Origin: DASXYG01 sp036502625
GTDB taxonomy: Bacteria; Actinomycetota; Actinomycetes; Streptosporangiales; Streptosporangiaceae
Reading direction: 5' to 3'
Assembly: GCA_036502625.1 (NCBI GenBank)
Contig: DASXYG010000140.1
Coordinates: 110,556-174,555, forward strand
DNA length: 64,000 nt
The position numbers and the translations under genes are program-made. The notes below the pieces were generated by a model. The model was not told where the DNA came from. It saw only the letters and a program-made list of their open reading frames with translations, and searched no databases. This document shows, one piece after another, positions 26,328 to 34,455 of the stretch (positions are counted from its first letter, which is position 1; the number at the start of each line of letters is the position of its first letter).

Positions 26328-27596
26328 ATGGCAGCCACGTCACCCGACCCCGCCCCGGCAAAGGCCACAGGAAAAGCGCTCGACGGCGTCAAGGTCCTCG
26401 ACATGACGCACGTGCAGTCCGGCCCGTCATGCACGCAGATCCTCGGCTGGCTCGGCGCCGACGTCGTCAAGCTCGAGTCGCCGAGCGGCGACATCACCCG
26501 CCGCCAGCTCCGCGACGTGCCGGACGCCGACAGCCTCTACTTCACGATGCTGAACGCCAACAAGCGCAGCATCACGCTCAACATGAAGAGCGAGCGCGGC
26601 AAGGAGATCTTCACCGAGCTGGTCAAGACCTCCGACGTCATGGTGGAGAACTTCGGCCCCGGCGCCGTCGACCGCATGGGCTTCACCTGGGAGCGGCTCC
26701 AGGAGATCAACCCGCGGCTGATCTTCGCGTCCATCAAGGGCTTCGGCGACGGCCCGTACATGAAGTTCAAGGCGTACGAGGTCGTGGCGCAGGCCATGGG
26801 CGGCTCGATGAGCACGACCGGGTTCGAGGACGGCCCGCCCACCGCGACCGGCGCCCAGATCGGCGACTCCGGCACCGGCATCCACCTGGTCGCGGCGATC
26901 CTGGCCGCGCTGTACCAGCGGGTCGGCACCGGGCGCGGCCAGCGCGTCACCGTCGCGATGCAGCACTCGGTGCTCAACCTGTGCCGCGTGAAGCTCCGCG
27001 ACCAGCAGCGCCTGACGCACGGGCCGCTCGGCGAGTACCCGAACGACGACTTCGGCGACGAGGTGCCGCGCTCGGGCAACGCCTCCGGCGGCGGCCAGCC
27101 CGGCTGGGCGGTCAAGTGCGCCCCCGGCGGGCCCAACGACTACGTGTACGTGATCGTCCAGCCGCCCGGCTGGGAACCGATCGCGAACCTGATCGGCCGC
27201 CCCGAGCTGGCCACCGACCCCGACTGGGCGACGCCCGAGGCGCGGCTGCCGAAGCTCGCCAAGATGTTCCAGCTCATCGAGGAGTGGTCGGCGCGGCACC
27301 CCAAGTGGGACGTCCTGCAGAAGCTCAACGAGCACAACATCCCGTGCGGGCCGATCCTGTCCACCCGCGAGCTCATCGAGGACGAGAGCCTCGCCGCCAA
27401 CGAGATGATCGTGAAGGTCGACCATCCGGAACGCGGCGAGTACCGCACCGTCGGCTGCCCGCTCAAGCTGTCGGACTCCCCCGTGGACGTCGAGCGGTCC
27501 CCGCTTCTCGGTGAGCACAACAACGAGGTCTACGGCGGCGCGCTCGGCCTGCCGGCCGACGAGCTCGCCACCCTCAAGGCCGATGGAGTGATCTGA
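26328..27596 (+). CDS. frc: Formyl-CoA:oxalate CoA-transferase homologue (class III, CaiB/BaiF)
   Basis: 422 residues. It follows Oxalobacter Frc through most of its length: VLDMTHVQSGPSCTQILGWL, DSLYFTMLNANKRSITLNMK, VMVENFGPGAVDRMGFTWE, GDSGTGIHL (catalytic Asp180 aligned to Frc Asp169), VLNLCRVKLRDQQRL, the glycine loop ASGGGQPGW, IPCGPILS and LLGEHNNEV. Moves CoA onto oxalate. With no oxalyl-CoA decarboxylase in the window, succinyl-CoA (as for UctC of Acetobacter) may be the donor. ATG at 26328 has a weak ribosome site. Leads the frc-ligase-transporter operon. Confidence 0.93.
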   Translation: MAATSPDPAPAKATGKALDGVKVLDMTHVQSGPSCTQILGWLGADVVKLESPSGDITRRQLRDVPDADSLYFTMLNANKRSITLNMKSERGKEIFTELVKTSDVMVENFGPGAVDRMGFTWERLQEINPRLIFASIKGFGDGPYMKFKAYEVVAQAMGGSMSTTGFEDGPPTATGAQIGDSGTGIHLVAAILAALYQRVGTGRGQRVTVAMQHSVLNLCRVKLRDQQRLTHGPLGEYPNDDFGDEVPRSGNASGGGQPGWAVKCAPGGPNDYVYVIVQPPGWEPIANLIGRPELATDPDWATPEARLPKLAKMFQLIEEWSARHPKWDVLQKLNEHNIPCGPILSTRELIEDESLAANEMIVKVDHPERGEYRTVGCPLKLSDSPVDVERSPLLGEHNNEVYGGALGLPADELATLKADGVI

Positions 27597-27597
27597 G

Positions 27598-29733
27598 ATG
27601 GCATACGACCGGGAAGCCGTACGCGAGGTGCTGGACGCGGTCCGCGCCGATGGGCGTACGGCGCTCACCGCACCCGAGGGCAAGAGGCTCTGCGACGCGT
27701 ACGGCATCGCGACGCCCGCCGAGGAGCTGGCGACGTCCGCCGACGACGCGGTGGCGCGCGCCGTGGAGATGGGCCTGCCCGTCGTCCTGAAGATCGTGTC
27801 GCCGGACATCCTGCACAAGACCGAGGCCGGCGGCGTGCTCGTCGGGCTCGACTCGCCGCACGACGTCAAGGTCGGCTACGAGAAGATCGTCGCGAACGCG
27901 GCGGCATACGACTCGTCGGCGCGGATCGTCGGCGTGCAGGTGCAGCGGATGATGCCGGCCGGCCAGGAGGTCATCGTCGGGGCCACCACGGACCCGACGT
28001 TCGGCAAGATCGTCGTGTTCGGGCTCGGCGGCGTGCTCGTCGAGGTGCTCAAGGACGTCACGTTCCGGCTGGCGCCGGCGACGGACGACGAGGCGGCCTC
28101 GATGCTCGACGACATCAAGGCCGCCGAGGTGCTGCGCGGCGTGCGCGGCGCCGAGCCGGTGTCGCGCGACGCCCTCGCCGGGACGATCAAGCGGGTGTCC
28201 GACCTGATCGGCGACTTCCCCGAGATCGCCGAGGTGGACCTGAACCCGGTGTTCGCGACCGCGGACGAGGCCATCGCGGCCGACGTGCGCGTGCTGCTGG
28301 CCGTCGGCGAGCCGCACGAGCCGCCGAAGTACACCCGCGAGGAGATCCTCTCGGTGATGAACCGGCTGATGAAGCCGCGCGCGATCGCCGTGATCGGCGC
28401 CTCGAACGAGGCCGGCAAGATCGGCAACTCGGTGATGCGGAACCTCATCGACGGCGGGTACGCCGGGGAGATCCACCCCGTCAACCCGAAGTCCGACGAG
28501 GTCTGCGGCCGCAAGGCGTACAAGAGCGTCACCGACATCCCGGGAAGCGTGGACGTCGCGGTGTTCACCATCCCCGCGAAGTTCGTGCCGGCCGCGCTGG
28601 AGGAGACCGGCGAGAAGGGCGTGCCCACCGCGGTGCTCATCCCGTCCGGCTTCGCCGAGACCGGCAACGACGCGCTCCAGGACCAGGTGGTGGAGATCGC
28701 CCGGCGGCGCGGCGTGCGCCTGCTCGGCCCCAACATCTACGGGTACTACTACACGCCCGAGGACCTCTGCGCGACGTTCTGCACGCCGTACGACGTCAAA
28801 GGCGGCGTGGCGCTGTCGTCGCAGAGCGGCGGCATCGGCATGGCCATCCTCGGCTACAGCCGCACGACGAAGATGGGCGTCTCCGCGATCGTCGGGCTCG
28901 GCAACAAGTCGGACCTGGACGAGGACGACCTGATCACCTTCTTCGGCCAGGACGACAACACCAAGGCCGTCGCCATGCACCTCGAAGACCTCAAGGACGG
29001 CCGCGCGTTCGTCGCCGCCGCGCGCGAGGTGGTGCCGAAGAAGCCGATCATCGTGCTGAAGGCCGGTCGTACGGCCGCGGGCGCCCGCGCGGCCGGGTCG
29101 CACACCGGCGCCCTGGCCGGCGACGACAAGGTCTACGACGACATCCTCCGCCAGGCCGGCGTCGTCCGCGCGCCGGGCCTGAACGACATGCTGGAGTACG
29201 CGCGCGCGCTGCCCGCCATGCCGGCGCCCGCGGGCGAGAACGTCGTGATCATCACCGGCGCGGGCGGCTCCGGTGTGCTGCTGTCGGACGCCGTGGTCGA
29301 CAACGGGCTGTCGCTGATGGAGATCCCGCCGGACCTCGACGAGGCGTTCCGGGGGTTCATCCCGCCGTTCGGCGCGTCCGGCAACCCGATCGACATCACC
29401 GGCGGCGAACCGCCCTCGACGTACGAGGCGACGATCAAGCTGGGCCTGGACGACCCGCGCGTGCACGCGCTGATCCTCGGCTACTGGCACACGATCGTCA
29501 CGCCGCCGATGGTCTTCGCCGAACTCGTCGGCCGCGTGGTCGCGGACGCGCGGGCGCGCGGCATCGACAAGCCGATCGTGGCCTCGCTGGCCGGCGACGT
29601 CGAGGTGGAGCAGGCCGCGGAGTACCTGTTCGAGCGCGGCGTGCCCGCCTACCCCTACACCACCGAGAAGCCGGTCGCGGTGCTCGGCGCCAAGTACCGC
29701 TGGGCGCGCGCCGCCGGCCTGCTGCCCGGCTGA
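27598..29733 (+). CDS. ADP-forming acyl-CoA synthetase (acetate-CoA ligase family), fused beta-alpha
   Basis: 711 residues, soluble. Domain order: ATP-grasp_5 (about 1-235; PVVLKIVSPDILHKTEAGGV, VFGLGGVLVEVLKD, EVDLNPV), CoA-binding Rossmann (about 260-385; AIAVIGASNEAGKIGNSV, LGPNIYGYY), then succinyl-CoA-ligase-like domains (VALSSQSGGIGMAILGYS; KAGRTAAGARAAGSHTGALAG with the presumed phospho-His in SHTG). One nt after frc. It could charge oxalate, formate or acetate, giving an energy-conserving route to an acyl-CoA. The substrate is inferred only from context. Confidence 0.88.
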   Translation: MAYDREAVREVLDAVRADGRTALTAPEGKRLCDAYGIATPAEELATSADDAVARAVEMGLPVVLKIVSPDILHKTEAGGVLVGLDSPHDVKVGYEKIVANAAAYDSSARIVGVQVQRMMPAGQEVIVGATTDPTFGKIVVFGLGGVLVEVLKDVTFRLAPATDDEAASMLDDIKAAEVLRGVRGAEPVSRDALAGTIKRVSDLIGDFPEIAEVDLNPVFATADEAIAADVRVLLAVGEPHEPPKYTREEILSVMNRLMKPRAIAVIGASNEAGKIGNSVMRNLIDGGYAGEIHPVNPKSDEVCGRKAYKSVTDIPGSVDVAVFTIPAKFVPAALEETGEKGVPTAVLIPSGFAETGNDALQDQVVEIARRRGVRLLGPNIYGYYYTPEDLCATFCTPYDVKGGVALSSQSGGIGMAILGYSRTTKMGVSAIVGLGNKSDLDEDDLITFFGQDDNTKAVAMHLEDLKDGRAFVAAAREVVPKKPIIVLKAGRTAAGARAAGSHTGALAGDDKVYDDILRQAGVVRAPGLNDMLEYARALPAMPAPAGENVVIITGAGGSGVLLSDAVVDNGLSLMEIPPDLDEAFRGFIPPFGASGNPIDITGGEPPSTYEATIKLGLDDPRVHALILGYWHTIVTPPMVFAELVGRVVADARARGIDKPIVASLAGDVEVEQAAEYLFERGVPAYPYTTEKPVAVLGAKYRWARAAGLLPG

Positions 29734-29739
29734 CCATCG

Positions 29740-29774
29740 CGGGGGCGCGCGGTCTCCGCGCCCGCGCGCCCCCG
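29740..29774 (+). terminator. Strong hairpin after the ligase gene
   Basis: Inverted repeat CGGGGGCGCGCG / CGCGCGCCCCCG, a perfect 12-bp stem with an 11-nt loop, beginning 6 nt after the ligase stop. No T-tract follows, as is common in actinomycetes. It probably attenuates transcription into the transporter gene. Confidence 0.6.
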
Positions 29775-29794
29775 ACCGGACGGCCAATACGGCT

Positions 29795-29818
29795 AAGGAG
29801 GTACGGCACATGGACTGA
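29795..29818 (+). other. Perfect Shine-Dalgarno followed by a two-codon reading frame (Met-Asp-stop)
   Basis: AAGGAGGT at 29795-29802, then 7 nt, then ATG GAC TGA at 29810-29818. It lies 76 nt upstream of the transporter start in the 160-bp leader between ligase and transporter. Either a minimal regulatory leader frame or the scar of a deleted gene. No further gene is visible in this leader. Confidence 0.45.
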
Positions 29819-29894
29819 GCACCATCGCGCTCCCACGCGCGACGAAAACGGGGGACAGGGGGCATCGCCAGCACTCTTACCGCAAGGAGTCGGC

Positions 29895-31271
29895 ATGACC
29901 ACGGCTTCCAATTCGACAACCTACACAGAAGTCAAAGACCAAAAGGGACGCGTTTATCGCGTCGGCGAGTCAGACCGGAGCCTGCTCGGCCATTCCCGAT
30001 GGCTGATGGTGGTGCTGCCCTGGGCCGCCATGATGGCGATCAGCGTCTTCGAGTACGCGTACGGCTCGGCCGAGGAGACCCTGGCCAAGGCGCACGGCTG
30101 GACGGACACGAGCACGTTCTGGATCCTGACCGTCTGGGTCTTCTTCCAGGCGGGCATGGCCACGCCGGCCGGGATGCTGCGTGAGCGCGGCATCCTGACG
30201 GCGCGCCGGGCCATGCTGGTCGGCTCGGTCCTCGCACTGCTCGGATTCCTGTCCGTCTCCCATTTCGACAACGTCGGCCTGGCCATCATCGGCTTCGGCG
30301 TCGTCGGCGGGGCGGGCGCGGGACTCGTCTACGCGACCTGTATCAACATGGTCGGCAAGTGGTACCCCGACAACCGCGGGGCCCGTACGGGATTCGTCAA
30401 CGGCGGGTTCGCGTACGGCTCGCTGCCGTTCATCGTGATCTTCAACTACTGGTTCGACACGAGCAACTACCAGATCGTGCTCGACCTCGTCGGCGTCTTC
30501 GTCCTCATCGCGATCGCCGTCTGCGGATGGTTCTTCAAGGACCCGCCCAAGAACTGGTGGCCCGCGAACGTCGACCCGCTCAAGGCCGCGGCCCACGCCA
30601 ACACCACGACCGCACTGGCGAAGAACCCGCCCGCGGTCCGCCAGTTCACCCCCAAGGAGGCCTTCCGTACGGGCATGATCCCGCTGATGTGGGTCAGCCT
30701 GGCGTTCATCTCCGGCGTCTCGATCTTCGGCATCTCCTTCGAGGTGCCGTTCGCCAAGGACCTGGGCTTCGGGCCGCTCATGGCGTCGCTGTCGGCCGGC
30801 ATCCTCGCGGTCGTCAACGGCGTGGGCCGTGCCGCGGTCGGCTGGGTATCCGACCTGATCGGGCGCAAGCAGACGCTCATCGTCGTGCTGATCATCGAGG
30901 CGCTGGCGCAGTTCGGCACCCTGTGGGCCGGCACCGCGCACAACGAGCCGATGTTCCTGGTCATGGCGTTCATCTCCGGGTTCGGCGCCGGCGCGTTCTA
31001 CCCGTTGTTCGCGGCCCTCGTGCCCGACTACTTCGGAGAGAACTACAACGCCACCAACTACGGCATGGTGTACAGCTCGAAGCTGGTGAGCGGCCTGTTC
31101 GGCGGCGGGCTCGGCGCGGTCGTGATCGCCGCGTGGGGCTTCAGCGGCGCCTACATCCTCGCGGGGATCATGGGATTCGTCTCGGCGGCCATCGCCCTCA
31201 CACTGCGGCAGCCGAGCCTCAAGATCGAGCCCAATCCCCAGCCGATCAGCCGGGAGGTCGATGCGTCCTAG
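29895..31271 (+). CDS. Oxalate/formate antiporter (OFA) family MFS transporter
   Basis: 458 residues, about 12 transmembrane helices with a central cytoplasmic loop near residues 215-255. Family features: GGAGAGLVYATCINMVGKWYPDNRGARTGFVNGGF (in parts), FFKDPPKNWWPANV after helix 6, and GVGRAAVGWVSDLIGRKQT. OFA members such as OxlT exchange oxalate for formate, which fits its place behind frc and the ligase and close to formate dehydrogenase. ATG at 29895 has AAGGAG upstream. Its TAG stop overlaps the convergent GntR stop at one CTAG. Confidence 0.9.
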   Translation: MTTASNSTTYTEVKDQKGRVYRVGESDRSLLGHSRWLMVVLPWAAMMAISVFEYAYGSAEETLAKAHGWTDTSTFWILTVWVFFQAGMATPAGMLRERGILTARRAMLVGSVLALLGFLSVSHFDNVGLAIIGFGVVGGAGAGLVYATCINMVGKWYPDNRGARTGFVNGGFAYGSLPFIVIFNYWFDTSNYQIVLDLVGVFVLIAIAVCGWFFKDPPKNWWPANVDPLKAAAHANTTTALAKNPPAVRQFTPKEAFRTGMIPLMWVSLAFISGVSIFGISFEVPFAKDLGFGPLMASLSAGILAVVNGVGRAAVGWVSDLIGRKQTLIVVLIIEALAQFGTLWAGTAHNEPMFLVMAFISGFGAGAFYPLFAALVPDYFGENYNATNYGMVYSSKLVSGLFGGGLGAVVIAAWGFSGAYILAGIMGFVSAAIALTLRQPSLKIEPNPQPISREVDAS

Positions 31272-31948
31272 TCCTTGGACCGCTGATGGTAGGACCGGCG
31301 TGTGTGCTCGGTGTGCTCGCGCATGATCTGCGCCGCCTTCTCGCCGTCGTGCGCGGCGAGGGCGCCGATCAGCGCCTCGTGCTCCGTCCACGACCGGCGC
31401 CCGCGCTGCCGGGCGACGGGCGTGTAGTACCAGCGCACACGCCGGTCCACCTGAGCGGTCAGCTCGGCGAGGACCTTGTTGCCGGCCAGCTCGACGATGG
31501 CGGCGTGCAGCTCGGCGTTCGCGGCCACCACGGCGTCGACGTCGTCGTCGTCCACCGCCCGCACACCGCGCTCGCACACCTCGCGGAGGCGTTCCACGCC
31601 CTCCTCGGTGGCGTTGGCCGCGGCGAGCCGCGCCGACTCCGCCTCCAGCAGCGACCGGACCGCGAGCAGTTGGTCGGCCTCCGCCTCGGTGGGCACGTGG
31701 ACGAAGGCGCCCTGGCCGGGCCGCAGCTCGACCCAGCCGTCATTGCTCAGCCGCTGCAACGCCTCGCGTACGGGTTGCCGCGACAGGCCCAGTTGCGCGG
31801 CCAGCTCACTCTCGACCAGGTGCTGGCCGGGCTTGAGCGCTCGGGTGATGATCAGCTCCAGCAGCGTTCCGTACACGCTCTCGCGCAGCGGAGCGGGCCG
31901 GTGCAGCCGGGGCACGTCCAGACCAGTTGCGTTTTCAGAGGACAGCAT
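31268..31948 (-). CDS. GntR-family regulator, FadR subfamily (FCD domain); predicted master regulator of the oxalate/formate genes
   Basis: 226 residues. N-terminal winged helix: LRESVYGTLLELIITRALKPGQ, LVESELAAQLGLSRQPVREALQRL, and WVELRPGQGAFV. The C-terminal FCD helical domain has acidic and His residues in AANAELHAAIVELAGNK and RSWTEHEALIGALAAHD, which usually bind a metal and an organic acid. A TGYATRCA-type palindrome lies in its own upstream region (31977-31992) and four more occur before neighbouring operons, so it is very probably autoregulated and acts across the locus. Effector may be oxalate, glyoxylate or an acyl-CoA; this is inferred. Confidence 0.93.
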   Translation of the reverse strand: MLSSENATGLDVPRLHRPAPLRESVYGTLLELIITRALKPGQHLVESELAAQLGLSRQPVREALQRLSNDGWVELRPGQGAFVHVPTEAEADQLLAVRSLLEAESARLAAANATEEGVERLREVCERGVRAVDDDDVDAVVAANAELHAAIVELAGNKVLAELTAQVDRRVRWYYTPVARQRGRRSWTEHEALIGALAAHDGEKAAQIMREHTEHTRRSYHQRSKD

Positions 31949-31976
31949 CTCGCCCGTTCCCGGAAATCTCGTGGCT

Positions 31977-31992
31977 GTTGTATGCAGTCTAC
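31977..31992. promoter_or_regulatory. Predicted GntR operator, site 3 (gntR autoregulation)
   Basis: GTTGTATGCAGTCTAC; its reverse complement GTAGACTGCATACAAC matches the site before the second formate dehydrogenase gene at 15 of 16 positions. It lies 29 nt upstream of the gntR start. The remaining 31993-32194 stretch holds no supported gene; a short CCGCC/GGCGG inverted repeat there may end moeA transcription. Confidence 0.72.
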
Positions 31993-32194
31993 TGGCTACA
32001 CGATGCCATCCGGCGTGCCGGGCTACGTGTCGTCACTCACATCATTTGACGTGTCCGAACGCACACTATTGGCGGCGGTGATGGCGATCATGGCGGTTTC
32101 ACAATGGCGCGGCCAAAGGAGAACGGCGCGAAATGAGCGCGAATCAGCGCGCTTATCCGCCGCCATAACGGCGGCACAGGCAATTCCCGGCGGA

Positions 32195-33370
32195 TCAGCC
32201 GGGGAGCGGGAGGAGCTCGACCCCGTTCGCGGCGCCGGTGGCCGGGATCACGGCGATGGCGTCGGCCACGGCCGCGCCCCAGAGGAGGGCCGGGCGTACG
32301 TGGTCGACGGGGGCGACGCCGTTCGCCGTACGGCGGACCGGGATCAGGCGCGTGTCGCCCGCGTGCGCCGCCACCTCTCCGTCCAGATGGGCGCGCTCGG
32401 ACCTGCGGACCCGGCCGGTCAGCCCGGCGAGCGCGGGCACCAGGAGGGTCAGCGCGGCGACCAGCGCGGCGTACGGATTGCCGGGCAGGCCGACGACGAG
32501 CGGGCCGCCCGGCATGCGGGCGAGGAGCTGCGGGTGGCCGGGGCGGCAGGCGACGCCCTCGACGAGGAGCTCGGCCCCCGCCTCGCGGAGCACGCCGCGC
32601 AGGTGGTCCGCGGGTCCCCGGGACGAGGCGCCGCACACCGTGACCACGTCCACACCGGACGCGTCCGGCGCCCCGGCCAGCGCGGCGGTCAGCTCGTCGC
32701 GGCGGTCGGGCACCTGGATCGGCGGCGCGAGGGTGCCGCCGGCCCAGTCGACCAGGCCGGGCAGCAGCGGCCCGACCGCGTCACGGGTGCGGCCCGGACC
32801 GGACGGGCCGGACTGGACGATCTCGTCGCCGGTGATCAGCGCGGCGACGCGCGGCCGGGGCCGTACGGTCACGGCGTCGTGGCCGAGGCTCGCGGCCAGG
32901 CCGAGCGCGGCCGGCGTGAGCACGGCGCCCTCGGGGAGGACCGCGGTGCCCGCGGCGCACTCCTCGCCGCGCCTGCGGACGTGGCGCCCCGGTTCGGCGA
33001 GGCCGGCCACCTCGTCGCCCGCGCGCGCGGCACGCTCGTACGGCAGGACCGCGCCGGCGCCGGACGGAACGGCGGCGCCGGTGCCGATCTCGACGGCCTC
33101 CCCCCGGGACAGCGCCCGCGGCCCGCAGCGGCCGGGCAGGACCCGGCCGATCACGACCCACGGCCCGGGCCCGGCCACGGCGTAGCCGTCCATGGCGGCC
33201 GTGTCGCAGGCGGGCAGGTCGGAGCGGGCGTACAGGGGTGCGGCGAGGACGGTGCCGCGGGCCGCGGCGAGCGGCAGGCGCACGGGGGCGAGCGCGGGCG
33301 CCGCGGCGGCGCGATCGCGTGCGGTGCCCCATGGAACAGCGGTCTCGACCTTCGGTTGCCGAAGTCGCAC
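32195..33370 (-). CDS. moeA: Molybdopterin molybdenumtransferase (MoeA) homologue, divergent
   Basis: 391 residues. MoeA domains are recognisable: CDTAAMDGYAVAG (substrate Asp in MDGYA), EIGTGAAVPSGAGAVLPYE, VAALITGDEIV in the MoCF-like domain, VVGLPGNPYAALV and a C-terminal domain IV. The usual GGxSxGDxD loop reads VCGASSRGPADHL, so the MPT-AMP/metal-insertion loop is altered. It inserts Mo or W into molybdopterin, needed by the formate dehydrogenases. Its upstream region shares an operator palindrome with the divergent panE-like gene, so it looks like a dedicated, regulon-specific MoeA. Confidence 0.87.
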   Translation of the reverse strand: MRLRQPKVETAVPWGTARDRAAAAPALAPVRLPLAAARGTVLAAPLYARSDLPACDTAAMDGYAVAGPGPWVVIGRVLPGRCGPRALSRGEAVEIGTGAAVPSGAGAVLPYERAARAGDEVAGLAEPGRHVRRRGEECAAGTAVLPEGAVLTPAALGLAASLGHDAVTVRPRPRVAALITGDEIVQSGPSGPGRTRDAVGPLLPGLVDWAGGTLAPPIQVPDRRDELTAALAGAPDASGVDVVTVCGASSRGPADHLRGVLREAGAELLVEGVACRPGHPQLLARMPGGPLVVGLPGNPYAALVAALTLLVPALAGLTGRVRRSERAHLDGEVAAHAGDTRLIPVRRTANGVAPVDHVRPALLWGAAVADAIAVIPATGAANGVELLPLPG

Positions 33371-33416
33371 GCTCGCCTCCTCGCCCCGCGAACGGCCCCT
33401 TGACCATCACGGCCGC

Positions 33417-33432
33417 ATTCTGTATACAGAAT
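33417..33432. promoter_or_regulatory. Predicted GntR operator, site 5 (shared moeA / panE-like promoter)
   Basis: ATTCTGTATACAGAAT, a perfect 16-nt palindrome, between divergent starts at 33370 (minus) and 33459 (plus). The core TGTATACA is the symmetric version of the TGYATRCA core at the other four sites. Confidence 0.72.
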
Positions 33433-33458
33433 ACACTACCCACGAGACCGGAGTTCCC

Positions 33459-34442
33459 GTGAGAGTCGCAGTAGTCGGCGCCGGAGCGATCGGCGCGTAC
33501 GTCGGAGCCGCCCTGCACCGCGCCGGGGTGGACGTCCACCTGGTCGCGCGCGGTGCCCACCTCGAGGCCATCCGCCGGGACGGCGTGCGGGTGCTCAGCC
33601 CGCGCGGCGACTTCACCGCCCGGCCACCCGCCACCGACGACCCGGCCGACGTCGGCCCCGTCGACCACGTGTTCCTCGGCCTGAAGGCCAATTCCTACGC
33701 CGCGTGCGGCCCGATGCTGCGGCCGCTGACCAAGCCCGGTACGTCCGTCATCGCCGCGCAGAACGGCATCCCGTGGTGGTACTTCCACGGCCTGCCGGGC
33801 CCGTACGAGGGGTACCGGATCGAGACGGTCGACCCCGGCGGCGTGGTCACCGCCACCCTGCCGCCCGAGCGGGCGATCGGCTGCGTCGTGTACGCGGCCA
33901 CCGAGATCGTCGCGCCCGGGGTGATCCAGCACCTGGAGGGCACCCGGTTCTCCATCGGCGAGCCGGACGGCTCGATCTCCGGCCGCTGCCGCGCGTTCAG
34001 CGACGCGATGGTCGCCGGCGGGCTGAAGTGCCCGGTGGAGGCCGACCTGCGCAACGACATCTGGATCAAGCTGATGGGCAACATCGCCTTCAACCCGATC
34101 AGCGCGCTCAGCAGGGCCACGATGAGCGAGATCTGCCGCCACCGGGACACCCGTGAACTCGTGATCACGATGATGCGGGAGACGCTGGACGTTGCCGAGC
34201 GGCTCGGATGCCGGCCGCACATCTCCATCCCCCGCCGGCTGGCCGGCGCGGAGAAAGCGGGCGACCATAAGACTTCCATGCTCCAGGATCTGGAGAAGGG
34301 AAAGCCGTTGGAGCTCGACGTGATCCTCGCCGCCGTCGTGGAGCTGGCCGACCTCACCGGCACGCGCATTCCCACACTGCGGGCGATCAACGCCGTCGCC
34401 GACCTGGTCAACCGCAAGATCACCGACGCCGTACCGGCGTAA
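33459..34442 (+). CDS. Ketopantoate reductase-family protein, predicted oxalyl-CoA reductase
   Basis: 327 residues. NADPH-binding VAVVGAGAIGAYVGAAL, then LGLKANSY and AAQNGIPWWYFHG, and the C-terminal catalytic Lys204 in DIWIKLMGNIAFNPISAL and Glu285 in PLELDVIL, aligned to E. coli PanE Lys176 and Glu256. The true ketopantoate reductase would not be expected in an oxalate/formate operon; Methylobacterium PanE2, of this family, reduces oxalyl-CoA to glyoxylate. GTG at 33459 has GGAG 5 nt upstream. 13 nt before the Sec formate dehydrogenase gene, same operon. Function is inferred from context. Confidence 0.85.
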   Translation: MRVAVVGAGAIGAYVGAALHRAGVDVHLVARGAHLEAIRRDGVRVLSPRGDFTARPPATDDPADVGPVDHVFLGLKANSYAACGPMLRPLTKPGTSVIAAQNGIPWWYFHGLPGPYEGYRIETVDPGGVVTATLPPERAIGCVVYAATEIVAPGVIQHLEGTRFSIGEPDGSISGRCRAFSDAMVAGGLKCPVEADLRNDIWIKLMGNIAFNPISALSRATMSEICRHRDTRELVITMMRETLDVAERLGCRPHISIPRRLAGAEKAGDHKTSMLQDLEKGKPLELDVILAAVVELADLTGTRIPTLRAINAVADLVNRKITDAVPA

Positions 34443-34455
34443 GGAGAACCCTCAG

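Noticed and set aside
31993..32194. A molybdenum-cofactor riboswitch upstream of moeA
   Set aside because: This stretch is at the 3' side of moeA, not its leader, and only short inverted repeats are visible.
33459..34442. Annotation as ketopantoate reductase of coenzyme A biosynthesis
   Set aside because: No panB/panC/panD nearby and the gene carries the oxalate regulon operator and lies 13 nt before formate dehydrogenase.
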